64,000 nucleotides of DNA from an uncultured Oscillospiraceae bacterium (GCA_910577365.1 CAJTMU010000003.1:1-64000), one strand, 5' to 3'; positions 25,494 through 34,034 are shown, numbered from the stretch's first letter. Program-made: numbers and translations. The notes: generated by a model from the sequence alone, not told the origin.

Positions 25494-25544
25494 ATAAGCC
25501 CCGACCCCTCGGCGAATAAAACGCCGAAGGCTATCGGGGCTTAT
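25494..25544 (+). terminator. Large two-part hairpin after the small membrane protein gene
   Basis: Outer stem ATAAGCCCCGA (25494-25504) with TCGGGGCTTAT (25534-25544). Inside it a second stem CCTCGGCG/CGCCGAAGG. The following bases are only weakly T-rich. Confidence 0.6.
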
Positions 25545-25624
25545 GCTTTGAATAGTCTTGCTCCGCAGTATCCGTGATTTATCATTGTCGGTCATTTGTT
25601 AAGAAAAATTAACGTGTTTTTCTG

Positions 25625-25653
25625 TTGACAACATAGGAATAATATGTTATAAT
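25625..25653 (+). promoter_or_regulatory. Consensus promoter for the secreted peptidase-like gene
   Basis: Perfect TTGACA (25625-25630), 17-bp spacer, perfect TATAAT (25648-25653), about 44 bases before the start codon. Confidence 0.88.
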
Positions 25654-25696
25654 GACATTGTGGTTATTTCACAAATTCTTTATCGAAAGGAAAAAA

Positions 25697-26305
25697 ATGA
25701 AAAAAACAATTCAAAGAATATTGGCGGTATTTGCTGCCGCTTCGTTATGCGCAAGTATGGCGTTTGCAGCTACGGCTGAAGATGATGTTCAACAGCCAAG
25801 GGGTTTCTATACGATTCAGATGTTGCACAGACAATACCCCGATGGTTCTCATTATTCAACGACAACAGAACCGTGTGTATGTCACAATGGTATGACTTGT
25901 AACTCACCATGTACTTGCGTTAAATACAAAGGCGCATCTCAGTGTATTGGATTTGCACAATACTGCTATTATATGTATAATGATTGCGACGTACCTTACA
26001 ATAATGCAAGCAAATATTATTCTTTGAGTTCGGACGCGAATATGCGTAACTTTTTGGAGAAGGTCGGTAATCAATGCTATGTCAGAGGTCAAACGGCAAA
26101 CGGGACACCTCACGCGGTTTTTATTGTAAGCAGTTCAACCAGAAACAAAACGGTTACGGTTTATGACTGTAACATGGACGGCCAGTGCGGCGTATCCTTT
26201 GGTACATATTCATACAGTGAATTCAGAGATCATATGTATAGTGTTAGGTTCTGCTATACGGCGGATCAAAATGTGTTTGAGTATAAAGAGCTTGCGGGGG
26301 AATAA
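25697..26305 (+). CDS. Secreted cysteine-rich protein with an NlpC/CHAP-like Cys-His pair
   Basis: A 202-residue exported protein. A signal peptide (about 1-24, ending SMAFA) is followed by a Cys-rich stretch (C60, C62, C68, C72, C74). Then comes QCIGFAQYCYYMY with candidate nucleophile C83, and later GTPHAVFIV with H139 and YDCNMDG. The order Cys...His...Asp/Asn fits a papain-like amidase or peptidase of the NlpC/P60 or CHAP type, but the match is by pattern only. AAAGG precedes the ATG at 25697. The earlier in-frame ATG lies within the promoter. A lipoprotein gene follows after six bases. Confidence 0.7.
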   Translation: MKKTIQRILAVFAAASLCASMAFAATAEDDVQQPRGFYTIQMLHRQYPDGSHYSTTTEPCVCHNGMTCNSPCTCVKYKGASQCIGFAQYCYYMYNDCDVPYNNASKYYSLSSDANMRNFLEKVGNQCYVRGQTANGTPHAVFIVSSSTRNKTVTVYDCNMDGQCGVSFGTYSYSEFRDHMYSVRFCYTADQNVFEYKELAGE

Positions 26306-26311
26306 CGGTTA

Positions 26312-27193
26312 ATGAAAACACATATGAAGCTTACGGCGATCGCGTCTGCTCTGCTTTTAACGGCGTGCGGCGCGGAGCCGATATTGGAGCAGCCGCCGAC
26401 ATATGACGCGCCGACGGAAGCCGTCTCCCGCGTTTCATCAGGCGAACCCGAAAGCGAGGAAAGCACGGAGGTCGAGGAAACGACGGACGCGCTGATCGGG
26501 TATGGCGGCGAAGCGCTGGAGCGGGAAAGCTTTGTGAGATCTCCCAATGAAACAGACCCCAACAGCAACTGGGTGAAATGTGAGACGGACTATGGCTTTA
26601 TTGCTGTTTTTGACGGAAATATCTATAACAGCTATGATAACCCCGAAAAATTTGACTTTGAAAACTGGGAGTGCACCGAAAGCTGCGAGGCGGCAAGCGG
26701 GGGCGATCTCATTATCGGCGTGGGAGACGAGGTGGGCGGACTTACCTGTTCCCGCGCGGGCTCACATTATTGCATGGCTCCGGGCATTCTTGACGAGCCG
26801 CACCTGTTTCTTTCTTTTGCCTGCTTTGACGGAGAAGCTGAGGTAACGGGCTATGTGTATCGCTGCTATGGCGACGAGGCTTATATGGACGATGGACAAC
26901 TGCTGTTCTACCCCGACGGCGACAGCTGGCGCGGGCTGCCCGTTCCGTGCAGGACGGAATATTTTACATACCTTATGAACGACGGAGGATTTGTTCACGC
27001 GCCCTTCCAGATTAGCCTGGGCACCGTATACGATTATCCCTCGCTTGATATTGAGCGTGATATACCGCAGGGCTCCACGGCGCATATGCGGTTTGTGCTG
27101 AAGGATATCGGCCTTGCCTACGGCGACGGAGATTTCAGCGGATTTACAATAAGTTCGGCGGTCATAGTTTCCTCCGAAAAAATCAGTGATTAA
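26312..27193 (+). CDS. Putative lipoprotein, partner of the secreted peptidase-like protein
   Basis: A 293-residue lipoprotein with signal and lipobox LLTAC (Cys about residue 19). It has a low-complexity Glu/Ser/Thr spacer (about 30-70), then a globular domain with several cysteines (WECTESCEAA, GGLTCSRAGSHYC) and repeated FTG/YLM strands. No family recognised. It follows the secreted Cys-rich protein by six bases and is followed by a strong terminator, so the two form one transcription unit. A shared extracytoplasmic role is inferred. Confidence 0.75.
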   Translation: MKTHMKLTAIASALLLTACGAEPILEQPPTYDAPTEAVSRVSSGEPESEESTEVEETTDALIGYGGEALERESFVRSPNETDPNSNWVKCETDYGFIAVFDGNIYNSYDNPEKFDFENWECTESCEAASGGDLIIGVGDEVGGLTCSRAGSHYCMAPGILDEPHLFLSFACFDGEAEVTGYVYRCYGDEAYMDDGQLLFYPDGDSWRGLPVPCRTEYFTYLMNDGGFVHAPFQISLGTVYDYPSLDIERDIPQGSTAHMRFVLKDIGLAYGDGDFSGFTISSAVIVSSEKISD

Positions 27194-27198
27194 AAACA

Positions 27199-27226
27199 AA
27201 GCCCGAGAACGCAAATTCTCGGGCTT
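27199..27226. terminator. Bidirectional terminator between the lipoprotein gene and dpaB
   Basis: Perfect 11-bp stem AAGCCCGAGAA (27199-27209) with TTCTCGGGCTT (27216-27226), between convergent genes. Confidence 0.9.
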
Positions 27227-27229
27227 ACT

Positions 27230-27826
27230 TTATCTCGTCACGAACATCGGCTGTATCTGCCGCCCCTCCATGGCGTCGGAAATGGTCTGGGGTATCTTCG
27301 AAAAGTCCGCTATCATGGAAAAGGGTTTGCCCACACAGTCGTCCTGGAGCATGGGGACAAAGTAGAAATTCTTGTAGTTGCGCAAAGTGCCTATGTTCTT
27401 TGCCGAACCGCTAAGTGCGTCGTTGGTTGAAACTGCTATCACCACGGGTCGCTGGTTGCGCAGGTGGCTCTTGACCGCCATGCAGACGGGAGTATCGGTA
27501 ATGCCCAGCGCAAGCTTGGCAAGCGTATTTCCCGTGCAGGGGGCTACCACAAGCACGTCAAACATTTTTTTCGGACCTACGGGTTCGGTTGCGGTGATGT
27601 CATGAAGAACCGTTCTTCCCGTAATCTCATACAGTCTTGCCGCGTGCTCCTGAGCCGCGCCAAAGCGTGTGTCAAGAGAATAGGCGTTGTGGGACATTAT
27701 CGGGGTAAGCTCGCAGCCCAGCGCGGAAAGCTGCTCAAGCTGCTCAAACGCGCGCGAGAACGTGCAGAACGAGCCGCACACGGCGAAGCCTACCCTTAAT
27801 CCCGATAGCTTCTGTATATCGCTCAT
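27230..27826 (-). CDS. dpaB: Dipicolinate synthase subunit B
   Basis: Flavoprotein-like subunit of dipicolinic acid synthase (SpoVFB), which works in the mother cell during sporulation to make the spore-core chelator. It has 198 residues. LRVGFAVCGSFCTF, TPIMSHNA, DVLVVAPCTGNTLAKLALGITDTPVCMAVKSHLRN and the C-terminal VPMLQDD are the family signatures. GAAAGGA precedes the ATG. It follows dpaA on the same strand, but 324 bases apart, with palindromic element C in between. The presence of dpaAB predicts an endospore former. Confidence 0.95.
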   Translation of the reverse strand: MSDIQKLSGLRVGFAVCGSFCTFSRAFEQLEQLSALGCELTPIMSHNAYSLDTRFGAAQEHAARLYEITGRTVLHDITATEPVGPKKMFDVLVVAPCTGNTLAKLALGITDTPVCMAVKSHLRNQRPVVIAVSTNDALSGSAKNIGTLRNYKNFYFVPMLQDDCVGKPFSMIADFSKIPQTISDAMEGRQIQPMFVTR

Positions 27827-27950
27827 AATGATTATCCTTTCGTGAATTATCGGGTTTACCTAAGTAAGCGGATTGTATCCGCGGATTTTTTATATGGGGT
27901 TGATCTAAGCAGAATTTGTGGGTGACATAAGGGGGGTAATTATTTAAATG

Positions 27951-28072
27951 TGAATTTCCCGCACCACTACACTCACCTTTGGCGGGTTTCGTTAGCCTTG
28001 GCATGAAAGATCCGCTTCACTTCGTTACGCTTTGCTTTCCCGCCGGCTTGCGGGAAATTCATGCGTGGGCGT
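27951..28072 (-). repeat. Intergenic palindromic element, copy C, between dpaA and dpaB
   Basis: The outer stem is a perfect 13 bp (27951-27963 with 28049-28061, TGAATTTCCCGCA). Read on the minus strand the left edge is CGCCCACGCATGAATTTCCC, matching copy D. The inner part carries GGCGGG/CCCGCC and the motif AACGAAGTGAAGCGGA. It lies in the leader of dpaB within the dpaAB unit. Confidence 0.75.
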
Positions 28073-28150
28073 TCAGTTGTTTATAAATTACCAAGTCTTA
28101 ACTGTGCAATTTTTTCGCGGCTGCCGACCGTTTGGAAAAATACACAATGG

Positions 28151-28981
28151 TCAATTTACCTTGCTGAGCTTCTCCGCCTCCGCGAGGATTGTTTCGGCGA
28201 TAAGCTCGCCCGCGGTTTTGGGTGAATATTTTCCGGGAAGCCCCGGGGCGTAGATGTACTGAACACCGTATTGCTCCGACCTGCTTTTATACGGCTCTGG
28301 TGGCAGCGTGGCAAGCTCCAGATAGACCGTGCCGCGCTTCATGCATGTGAATGTGCTTTCGTCGAACAGCTCAGTGGGAACGGTGTTTACAATAAAATCT
28401 GCTTTGCTGCAGATCGCTGACAGCTCTTCCGTATCAACAGCATAAAATCCGTCAAGCTCCGCTTTTGTGCGCTGTTCAATACTTCTGGCGCATATCGTGA
28501 CGGAAGCGCCGAACGCTTTCAGAAGCCGCGCTGTATAAACTGCCACTCTGCCGCCGCCCGTTATCGCTATATCTGCCCCGAAAACCGAGGAATCATTGCA
28601 GTTCGCCAGAATAGCCGCGGCAGATTCCGCGGTAAGCGCAGCATTTTTCAGTGTGAGCGGCTCATCGGAAAAATAGTTCACAAACCGCAGTCCGTTAGTT
28701 CTGCAGATATCCTCTGCCGATTTGTTTGCTCCTCCACAGAAAACAGTCGCGTGTTCGGCAGCATATTGCGATATAAGCTGAAACGGCAGCGGTGTTTCTG
28801 AAAGCGGGGCATTGATATAAACGCCGTCACGGCTGACGGGAAGCGGCAGAACAATATATTCGTACTTCCCTTCGGGCATATCCGCGCCGTTCACCATGTC
28901 AACAAAATATTTTTTCGATAAAAAGTCCGCGGCGTATTCCATGCGCTTGTCGCCGCCTATAAAAAGAAATCTGTCTTTCAT
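28151..28981 (-). CDS. dpaA: Dipicolinate synthase subunit A
   Basis: NAD(P)-dependent dehydrogenase-like subunit (SpoVFA) of dipicolinate synthase. It has 276 residues from the ATG at 28981. The start MKDRFLFIGGDKRMEYAADFL is the N-terminal fold. A Rossmann motif GGGRVAVYTARLLKAFGASVTICAR follows about residue 155, with VNTVPTELFD and LELATLPPEPY after it. No strong ribosome binding site is seen before this ATG, and a further ATG lies 15 codons upstream. Sporulation-specific expression is expected, but I did not identify a sigma-K promoter. Confidence 0.93.
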   Translation of the reverse strand: MKDRFLFIGGDKRMEYAADFLSKKYFVDMVNGADMPEGKYEYIVLPLPVSRDGVYINAPLSETPLPFQLISQYAAEHATVFCGGANKSAEDICRTNGLRFVNYFSDEPLTLKNAALTAESAAAILANCNDSSVFGADIAITGGGRVAVYTARLLKAFGASVTICARSIEQRTKAELDGFYAVDTEELSAICSKADFIVNTVPTELFDESTFTCMKRGTVYLELATLPPEPYKSRSEQYGVQYIYAPGLPGKYSPKTAGELIAETILAEAEKLSKVN

Positions 28982-29144
28982 AGTCAAAAACTGCCGCCGG
29001 AGAGGGTCTGCGGACACACTCTGCAAGGCGGATCTCCTTTCGGTAGTCCGTAAAGCCGCTTTACCGGCAAACGGTACGGGCAGACACGGTCTGCCGCCTA
29101 CAACATTTTATGCGGACGGAGCGGATAAGTGAATACTTTCACTC

Positions 29145-29173
29145 TTGACAATACAGCGGGTTAGTAGTATAAT
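29145..29173 (+). promoter_or_regulatory. Consensus promoter for the flavodiiron protein gene
   Basis: Perfect TTGACA (29145-29150), 17-bp spacer, perfect TATAAT (29168-29173), about 135 bases before the start codon. Confidence 0.85.
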
Positions 29174-29307
29174 ATTTGATGTATAGATTTGCCCCGCGGT
29201 AGGAAAATAATAACAATTTAACAATCCATGCAATATTTGCCTGCGTATGCGGCAGGTATTTAAGAGAAAGCGCAAAAACCGCGGTCGAGCGTAAGGAGGA
29301 CAAAATC

Positions 29308-30462
29308 ATGAATATTTCACAGGACATAAGGTATGTTGGAGTAAACGACCATGAGGTCGATCTTTTCGAGGGGCAGTACACTGTTCCCAACGGTATGGCG
29401 TATAATTCTTATGTGATACTGGATGAGAAAATAGCCGTTATGGACACGGTAGACAAAAATTTCGGGGAAGAATGGCTGAAAAATCTTTCCGAGACTTTGG
29501 GCGGCAGAACGCCCGATTATCTGGTGGTTCAGCATATGGAGCCGGATCATTCCGCCAATATTGCGGGATTTACAGAGGCATATCCCGAAGCTAAGATAGT
29601 AGCCACCAAAAAGGCATTTGAGATTATGGGTCAGTTTTTCGGCACGGATTACGCGGACAGGCAGGTAGTTGTTGGCGAGAAGGACACTCTGTCTCTCGGA
29701 AAGCATACTCTTACATTCGTGACAGCGCCGATGGTACACTGGCCTGAGGTTATTGTAACATATGACGACGCGGACAAGGTGCTGTTCTCGGCTGACGCTT
29801 TCGGAAAATTTGGTGCGCTGGACGCGGAGGAAGATTGGGCATGTGAGGCAAGGCGGTACTATATCGGAATTGTCGGGAAATATGGCGTTCAGGTTCAGGC
29901 ACTGCTGAAAAAGGCGGCTGCACTGGATATCAGAACGATATGCCCCCTGCACGGTCCCATTCTGACTGAAAATCTTGAATATTATATCGGGTTATACAAC
30001 ACATGGTCAAGCTACGGCGTTGAGTCGGAGGGTGTTGCGATAGCTTATACCTCGGTGTACGGCAATACCAGAAAGGCGGCTCTGCTGCTGGCGGATAAGC
30101 TTAAGGAGAAAGGATGCCCCAAGGTGGCTGTTACCGATCTGGCTCGAGACGATATGGCGGAGGCGGTTGAGGATGCGTTCCGTTACGGAAAGCTGGTGCT
30201 TGCCACCACGACCTATAACGCGGAAATATTCCCTTTTATGAGGGAGTTTATTGCGCATCTTTCCGAGCGCAATTTCCAGAACCGAACCATCGGAATTATC
30301 GAAAACGGAAGCTGGGCGCCCATGGCGGCAAAGGTCATCAGGGCGGCTTTTGAGAAGAGCAAAAATATAACGTTTACCAATACCACCGTAACCATAAAGT
30401 CGGCACTGAACGCGGAAAGCTCCGCGCAGCTTGAGGCACTGGCTGAGGAATTGTTAAAGTAA
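29308..30462 (+). CDS. fprA: FprA-type flavodiiron protein
   Basis: Cytoplasmic enzyme that reduces O2 (to water) or NO using electrons from rubredoxin or related partners; it protects anaerobes. It has 384 residues. The metallo-beta-lactamase-like half carries the di-iron ligands HxExDH (H76, E78, D80, H81) and PMVHWPE. The C-terminal flavodoxin half starts at AYTSVYGNTRKAA for FMN. TAAGGAGG precedes the ATG. No rubredoxin is fused or adjacent. Confidence 0.95.
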   Translation: MNISQDIRYVGVNDHEVDLFEGQYTVPNGMAYNSYVILDEKIAVMDTVDKNFGEEWLKNLSETLGGRTPDYLVVQHMEPDHSANIAGFTEAYPEAKIVATKKAFEIMGQFFGTDYADRQVVVGEKDTLSLGKHTLTFVTAPMVHWPEVIVTYDDADKVLFSADAFGKFGALDAEEDWACEARRYYIGIVGKYGVQVQALLKKAAALDIRTICPLHGPILTENLEYYIGLYNTWSSYGVESEGVAIAYTSVYGNTRKAALLLADKLKEKGCPKVAVTDLARDDMAEAVEDAFRYGKLVLATTTYNAEIFPFMREFIAHLSERNFQNRTIGIIENGSWAPMAAKVIRAAFEKSKNITFTNTTVTIKSALNAESSAQLEALAEELLK

Positions 30463-30549
30463 GTCAGCGGCAATAGAGCTATGCTCAGACGAGCGCTCGA
30501 GAGCCGCATATAAAAAGAGGAGCAAAGGCGCGAAAAAAATACGGGTCAT

Positions 30550-30672
30550 AACGCCCACGCAGAAAATTTCCCGAAAGCCTCCGTGAAAGTGTAGTGAAGC
30601 GTAGATAAACGGAGCTTTCGCGGAGGGATAGCGGGGGCTTGCATAGCAAGTCCCCGCAATTCGGGAAAAATC
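30550..30672 (+). repeat. Intergenic palindromic element, copy D, before the aminotransferase gene
   Basis: Left edge ACGCCCACGCAGAAAATTTCCCGAA pairs with TTCGGGAAAAAT at the right. Inside are two hairpins: CCTCCGTGAAAG with CTTTCGCGGAGG (one G-U pair), and GCGGGGGCTTGC, ATA, GCAAGTCCCCGC (one G-U pair). The wobble pairs keep the stems. The element ends about 10 bases before the AGGAGG site of the aminotransferase gene. Confidence 0.8.
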
Positions 30673-30693
30673 AATTTTAAATCAGGAGGAAAT

Positions 30694-31881
30694 ATGCTTA
30701 AACCTTTTTCGGACAGGGTGTCGGGGCTTCAGCCGTCAGCGATAAGGGAGATATTAAAGTTTACTGCAGACCCAGAGGTAATAAGCTTCGCCGCGGGAAA
30801 TCCCGCTCCCGAAGCGTTTCCCGTAAAAATTATTGAAAAGCTGTCCTCGCAGATATTCGCGGAGGAGCCTATCGGCGCTTTGCAGTATTCGGTGACCGAG
30901 GGCTACGCTCCCTTGCGTGAGCGGCTTAAAGAGGAGCTGGCACAAAAGGGCTTGTTTAAATCCGGAGACATGGTTGTCATAACCGCGGGCGCGCAGCAGG
31001 CGATAGAGACAACTGCGAAGATATTGCTGAACGAGGGAGACGTAATAATATGTGAAGACCCTGCGTTTATAGGGTCGCTGAACGCTTTCCGTTCTTACGG
31101 CGTGCGTCTTGTGGGAGTGCCAATGGACGGCGATGGAATGAGCGTGGAAGGTCTGGAAGCGGCGCTTAAGGCAAATCCGTCCGCAAAGCTGATATACACC
31201 ATTCCGAATTTTCAGAACCCCACAGGTTTGACCTCAACGCTGAAACGTCGCCGTGAAATGCTGGAGCTGGCAAAGCGTTATGGTGTGTATATCTTGGAGG
31301 ATAATCCCTACGGCGATTTGAGGTTTGAGGGAGAGGGCGTGCCGTCGATAAAGGAGCTTGACGACAGCGGCGCGGTGCTGTATGCGGGAACGTTTTCGAA
31401 AACGCTTGCCCCGGGGCTGAGAGTGGGATATCTGCTGGGCTGCGAGGAAATTGTAAAAAAGGCTGTCGTGGGCTTGCAAACCAGCACGGTACATACCAAC
31501 ATTTGGGCGCAGATGCTTACCTATCGGTTTTTGAAAGAGGTTGATTTTGAGGAGCACCTTGAGCGGCTGAGAGGCATTTACAGGGCGAAATACCGCCGCA
31601 TGAGGGATGGACTGCGCCGCGAGCTGCCCGAACGTATAGAACTTACCGAGCCGCAGGGCGGGTTGTTTATTTGGGGAACCCTGCCTGAGGGCCGCGATAT
31701 GAACGTTTTTTGTTCCGAAGCGGTGAGGAACAAGGTGGCGGTAGTCCCCGGCAATGCCTTTTCCGCGGACGAAAGAGCAGTAAGCCGTTCGTTCAGAATG
31801 AATTTCAGCACGCCGACCGACGAGCAGATAGACCAAGGCGTTAAAATTCTGGGCAAGGTTGCGCGGGAGCTTTTAGGGTAA
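30694..31881 (+). CDS. PLP-dependent class I/II aminotransferase (LysN/ARO8-like)
   Basis: A 395-residue fold-type I aminotransferase. FAAGNPAPEAFP at the N-terminus, AGAQQAIETTAKILL, YTIPNFQNPTGLT, ILEDNPYGDL and the PLP lysine in TFSKTLAPGLRVGY (K236) match the 2-aminoadipate/aromatic aminotransferase (MocR-type catalytic) group without a DNA-binding domain. The amino donor and acceptor cannot be told; aromatic or branched/aminoadipate substrates are typical. AGGAGG precedes the ATG. Palindromic elements lie both before and after the gene. Confidence 0.9.
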   Translation: MLKPFSDRVSGLQPSAIREILKFTADPEVISFAAGNPAPEAFPVKIIEKLSSQIFAEEPIGALQYSVTEGYAPLRERLKEELAQKGLFKSGDMVVITAGAQQAIETTAKILLNEGDVIICEDPAFIGSLNAFRSYGVRLVGVPMDGDGMSVEGLEAALKANPSAKLIYTIPNFQNPTGLTSTLKRRREMLELAKRYGVYILEDNPYGDLRFEGEGVPSIKELDDSGAVLYAGTFSKTLAPGLRVGYLLGCEEIVKKAVVGLQTSTVHTNIWAQMLTYRFLKEVDFEEHLERLRGIYRAKYRRMRDGLRRELPERIELTEPQGGLFIWGTLPEGRDMNVFCSEAVRNKVAVVPGNAFSADERAVSRSFRMNFSTPTDEQIDQGVKILGKVARELLG

Positions 31882-31973
31882 ATGCGGTGTGGTTTCAAGG
31901 CACTCAAAAAAATATATTCGCAGTACCCCGAAATCAAGAGATTGATGGCGCTGAAAGCAGATGTCGGCTAAAT

Positions 31974-32068
31974 GCCCCGTATGAATTTCCCGCATAGTGC
32001 GCAATGCTTTAATGCGCATCCCGCAAAGAGGGCGGAGCATTCGTGCCGAGGATAGTGAAAATTTCGGC
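31974..32068 (+). repeat. Intergenic palindromic element, copy E2 (diverged)
   Basis: GCCCCGTATGAATTTCCCGC at the left and GTGAAAATTTC at the right match the family edges. The inner hairpin (TGCGCA...TGCGCA) is short, and the motif AAAGAGGGCGGAGC stands where other copies have AGCGAA...GGAG. It is immediately followed by copy E, making a tandem pair in the 340-base gap before trpS. Confidence 0.5.
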
Positions 32069-32098
32069 AAAGCCGAAGACGCTGCTTGTAGAAAAAAT

Positions 32099-32205
32099 CG
32101 TAACGCAATGTTGACGCAGGAAATTTTTCACGAGAGCCTGAGTATGCAACACACAGAGAAGCGAAGTGTTGCATACTCAGGCGGGCCGCGGAAAATTTCA
32201 AAATC
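32099..32205 (+). repeat. Intergenic palindromic element, copy E, before trpS (best preserved)
   Basis: Outer stem GAAATTTT (from 32120) with AAAATTTC (to 32199). The inner hairpin is perfect over 17 bp (32136-32152 with 32166-32182) around a 13-nt loop containing AGAAGCGAA. It ends about 10 bases before the AGGAGG of trpS. No T-box consensus was found in this leader. Confidence 0.85.
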
Positions 32206-32221
32206 AAATCAGGAGGAACAC

Positions 32222-33217
32222 ATGGGAGAGAAAAAAAGGATATTTAGCGGCATACAGCCGACAAATACGCCCCATCTCGGAAATTATTTCGGAGCAATGG
32301 CAAACTGGGTCAAGCTTCAGGAGGAATATGACTGCACATACAGCATAGTCGACCTGCACTCGATAACGGTAAGGCAGGACCCCGTAAAACTGAGGGCGCA
32401 GATAAAGGAGAGTTACGCGCTGCTTATAGCGATGGGGCTTGATCCCGAAAAATCCACGCTTTTCGTGCAGGGGCATAACCCCAACCACGCGGAGCTTTCG
32501 TGGATACTGTCCTGCTATACCCAGTTCGGCGAGCTGTCAAGAATGACACAGTTTAAGGATAAGTCGCAGAAGCACCCCGATAATATCAACGCGGGACTGT
32601 TCACTTATCCCGTGCTGATGGCGGCGGACATATTGCTGTATCAGGCGGACCTTGTGCCCGTCGGACAGGATCAGATGCAGCATCTGGAGCTTGCGCGGAA
32701 TATCGTGCAGAGGTTCAACGGGGTATACGGCGATGTGTTCACCATGCCCGAGGGATATATCACTAAAAGTACCGCGAAAATAATGTCGCTTCAGGAGCCG
32801 ACAAAGAAGATGTCGAAATCCGATGAGAACCCCAACGCTTCTGTTTGGGTGCTTGATGACCGCGACACGATAATAAGGAAGTTCAAGCGCGCCGTCACCG
32901 ACAGCGAAACGGAGGTCTGTGCGCGCGAGGGCAAGGACGGCATAGTCAATCTGATGTCGATATACTCCGCGGCGACGGACAAGAGCTTTGAGGAGATAGA
33001 GGCGGAATTCAGCGGCAGGGGCTACGGCGATTTCAAGCTGGCGGTAGGCGAGGCTGTCGCGGACAAGCTCGCCCCCATGCAGGAAGAGTTCAGGCGTATA
33101 TCGTCGGATAAGGCATATCTTGAGGACTGCATGAAAAAGGGCGCTGAAAAGGCGTTCAGAACTACCCGCAAAACATTGCAGAAGGTGCAGAAGAAGCTGG
33201 GATTTGTTGTTTTGTAA
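32222..33217 (+). CDS. trpS: Tryptophanyl-tRNA synthetase
   Basis: Charges tRNA-Trp. It has 331 residues, usual for bacterial TrpRS class Ic. The HIGH-type signature is PTNTPHLGNYFGA near residue 14 and the KMSKS loop (TKKMSKSDEN) is near residue 196; GQDQMQHLELAR is also diagnostic. The ATG at 32222 follows CAGGAGG. The frame upstream of it runs through repeat elements and is not coding. Such genes are often T-box controlled, but none is visible; the leader instead holds palindromic copies E2 and E. Confidence 0.97.
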   Translation: MGEKKRIFSGIQPTNTPHLGNYFGAMANWVKLQEEYDCTYSIVDLHSITVRQDPVKLRAQIKESYALLIAMGLDPEKSTLFVQGHNPNHAELSWILSCYTQFGELSRMTQFKDKSQKHPDNINAGLFTYPVLMAADILLYQADLVPVGQDQMQHLELARNIVQRFNGVYGDVFTMPEGYITKSTAKIMSLQEPTKKMSKSDENPNASVWVLDDRDTIIRKFKRAVTDSETEVCAREGKDGIVNLMSIYSAATDKSFEEIEAEFSGRGYGDFKLAVGEAVADKLAPMQEEFRRISSDKAYLEDCMKKGAEKAFRTTRKTLQKVQKKLGFVVL

Positions 33218-33280
33218 TGTAGGGTTGGCTTATAGACGTATTGACAACTTGTGCAAACAGTTTTGATGTAACATATTAAA

Positions 33281-33476
33281 AAAGCTTTTGTATATTCTGG
33301 TATTGATGGCGGCGATTATGCCATAGAGGGTATATGTGGCGGTCATACATGGACACCCTATCCCCTTCGACTTTTATGAAGCGGACAATAACTGGGATGA
33401 GTTTCCAAGTATTCCTGTCGTTCGCGGGTGTTTTGTGAATAGAGCCGGCGCTCAAGCCGCCTTTGATGAGATATAA
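33281..33476 (+). pseudogene. C-terminal gene remnant with a frameshift
   Basis: One frame gives SGIDGGDYAIEGICGGHTWTPYP. After a one-base shift it continues DFYEADNNWDEFPSIPVVRG...NRAGAQAAFDEI to a stop at 33476. Both parts look protein-like, with no start. I do not know the parent family. The rest of the 600-base gap between trpS and rpmB holds only short frames and the rpmB promoter. Confidence 0.4.
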
Positions 33477-33743
33477 GCGGAGGGTGACTAAATAACCATG
33501 ACTTTTCTGCGCGGCGACCGTTATCTTAAACTACACTACGCTTATATTGGATTGCCAGCGCGAAGAACCGCCCAAGTTCTCACGTGAAAATCACTAAAAA
33601 ACCTTTATGATACAAAACCTTGTAATGCTGATAAATAAGGGCTGGGGCATATATTACGCAAGTATAAACGGCTGAAAATCTTCACGAAAGCGGTCGGGGT
33701 TATGGTAAAATTGCACAAAAATGAATATATATAAATAAAACCC

Positions 33744-33772
33744 TTGAAATTTCAAGGCGAATGTGTTATAAT
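33744..33772 (+). promoter_or_regulatory. rpmB: Promoter of rpmB
   Basis: TTGAAA (33744-33749), 17-bp spacer, perfect TATAAT (33767-33772), giving a leader of about 40 bases. Confidence 0.8.
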
Positions 33773-33817
33773 GTTTCTTGTTACTGAAAAACTACACAAG
33801 AGAGGTAGGTGCTAAAA

Positions 33818-34006
33818 ATGGCAAAATGTGAAATCTGCGGAAAGAGCGTATCCTTCGGAATCAAGGTTTCTCACTCTCACAGACGCAGCAACAGAACCTA
33901 TAAGCCGAACGTAAAGAAGGTCAAGGCGATAGTTAACGGCACTCCCTGCAGAGTTAATGCCTGCACGCGCTGCCTGCGCTCGGGTCTTGTTCAGAGAGCG
34001 GTATAA
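33818..34006 (+). CDS. rpmB: Ribosomal protein L28, zinc-binding form
   Basis: A 62-residue large-subunit ribosomal protein. Two CxxC pairs (CEICGK and CTRCLR) make this the C+ zinc form. SHSHRRSNRTYKPNV is the family centre. AGAGGTAGG precedes the ATG at 33818. It has its own promoter and terminator, as usual for rpmB. Confidence 0.96.
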   Translation: MAKCEICGKSVSFGIKVSHSHRRSNRTYKPNVKKVKAIVNGTPCRVNACTRCLRSGLVQRAV

Positions 34007-34034
34007 TTGGCTTTCAACAATCTCTTATATGGTT

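Noticed and set aside
31882..32221. T-box leader for trpS
   Set aside because: No T-box or specifier-loop consensus seen; the region consists of two palindromic elements.
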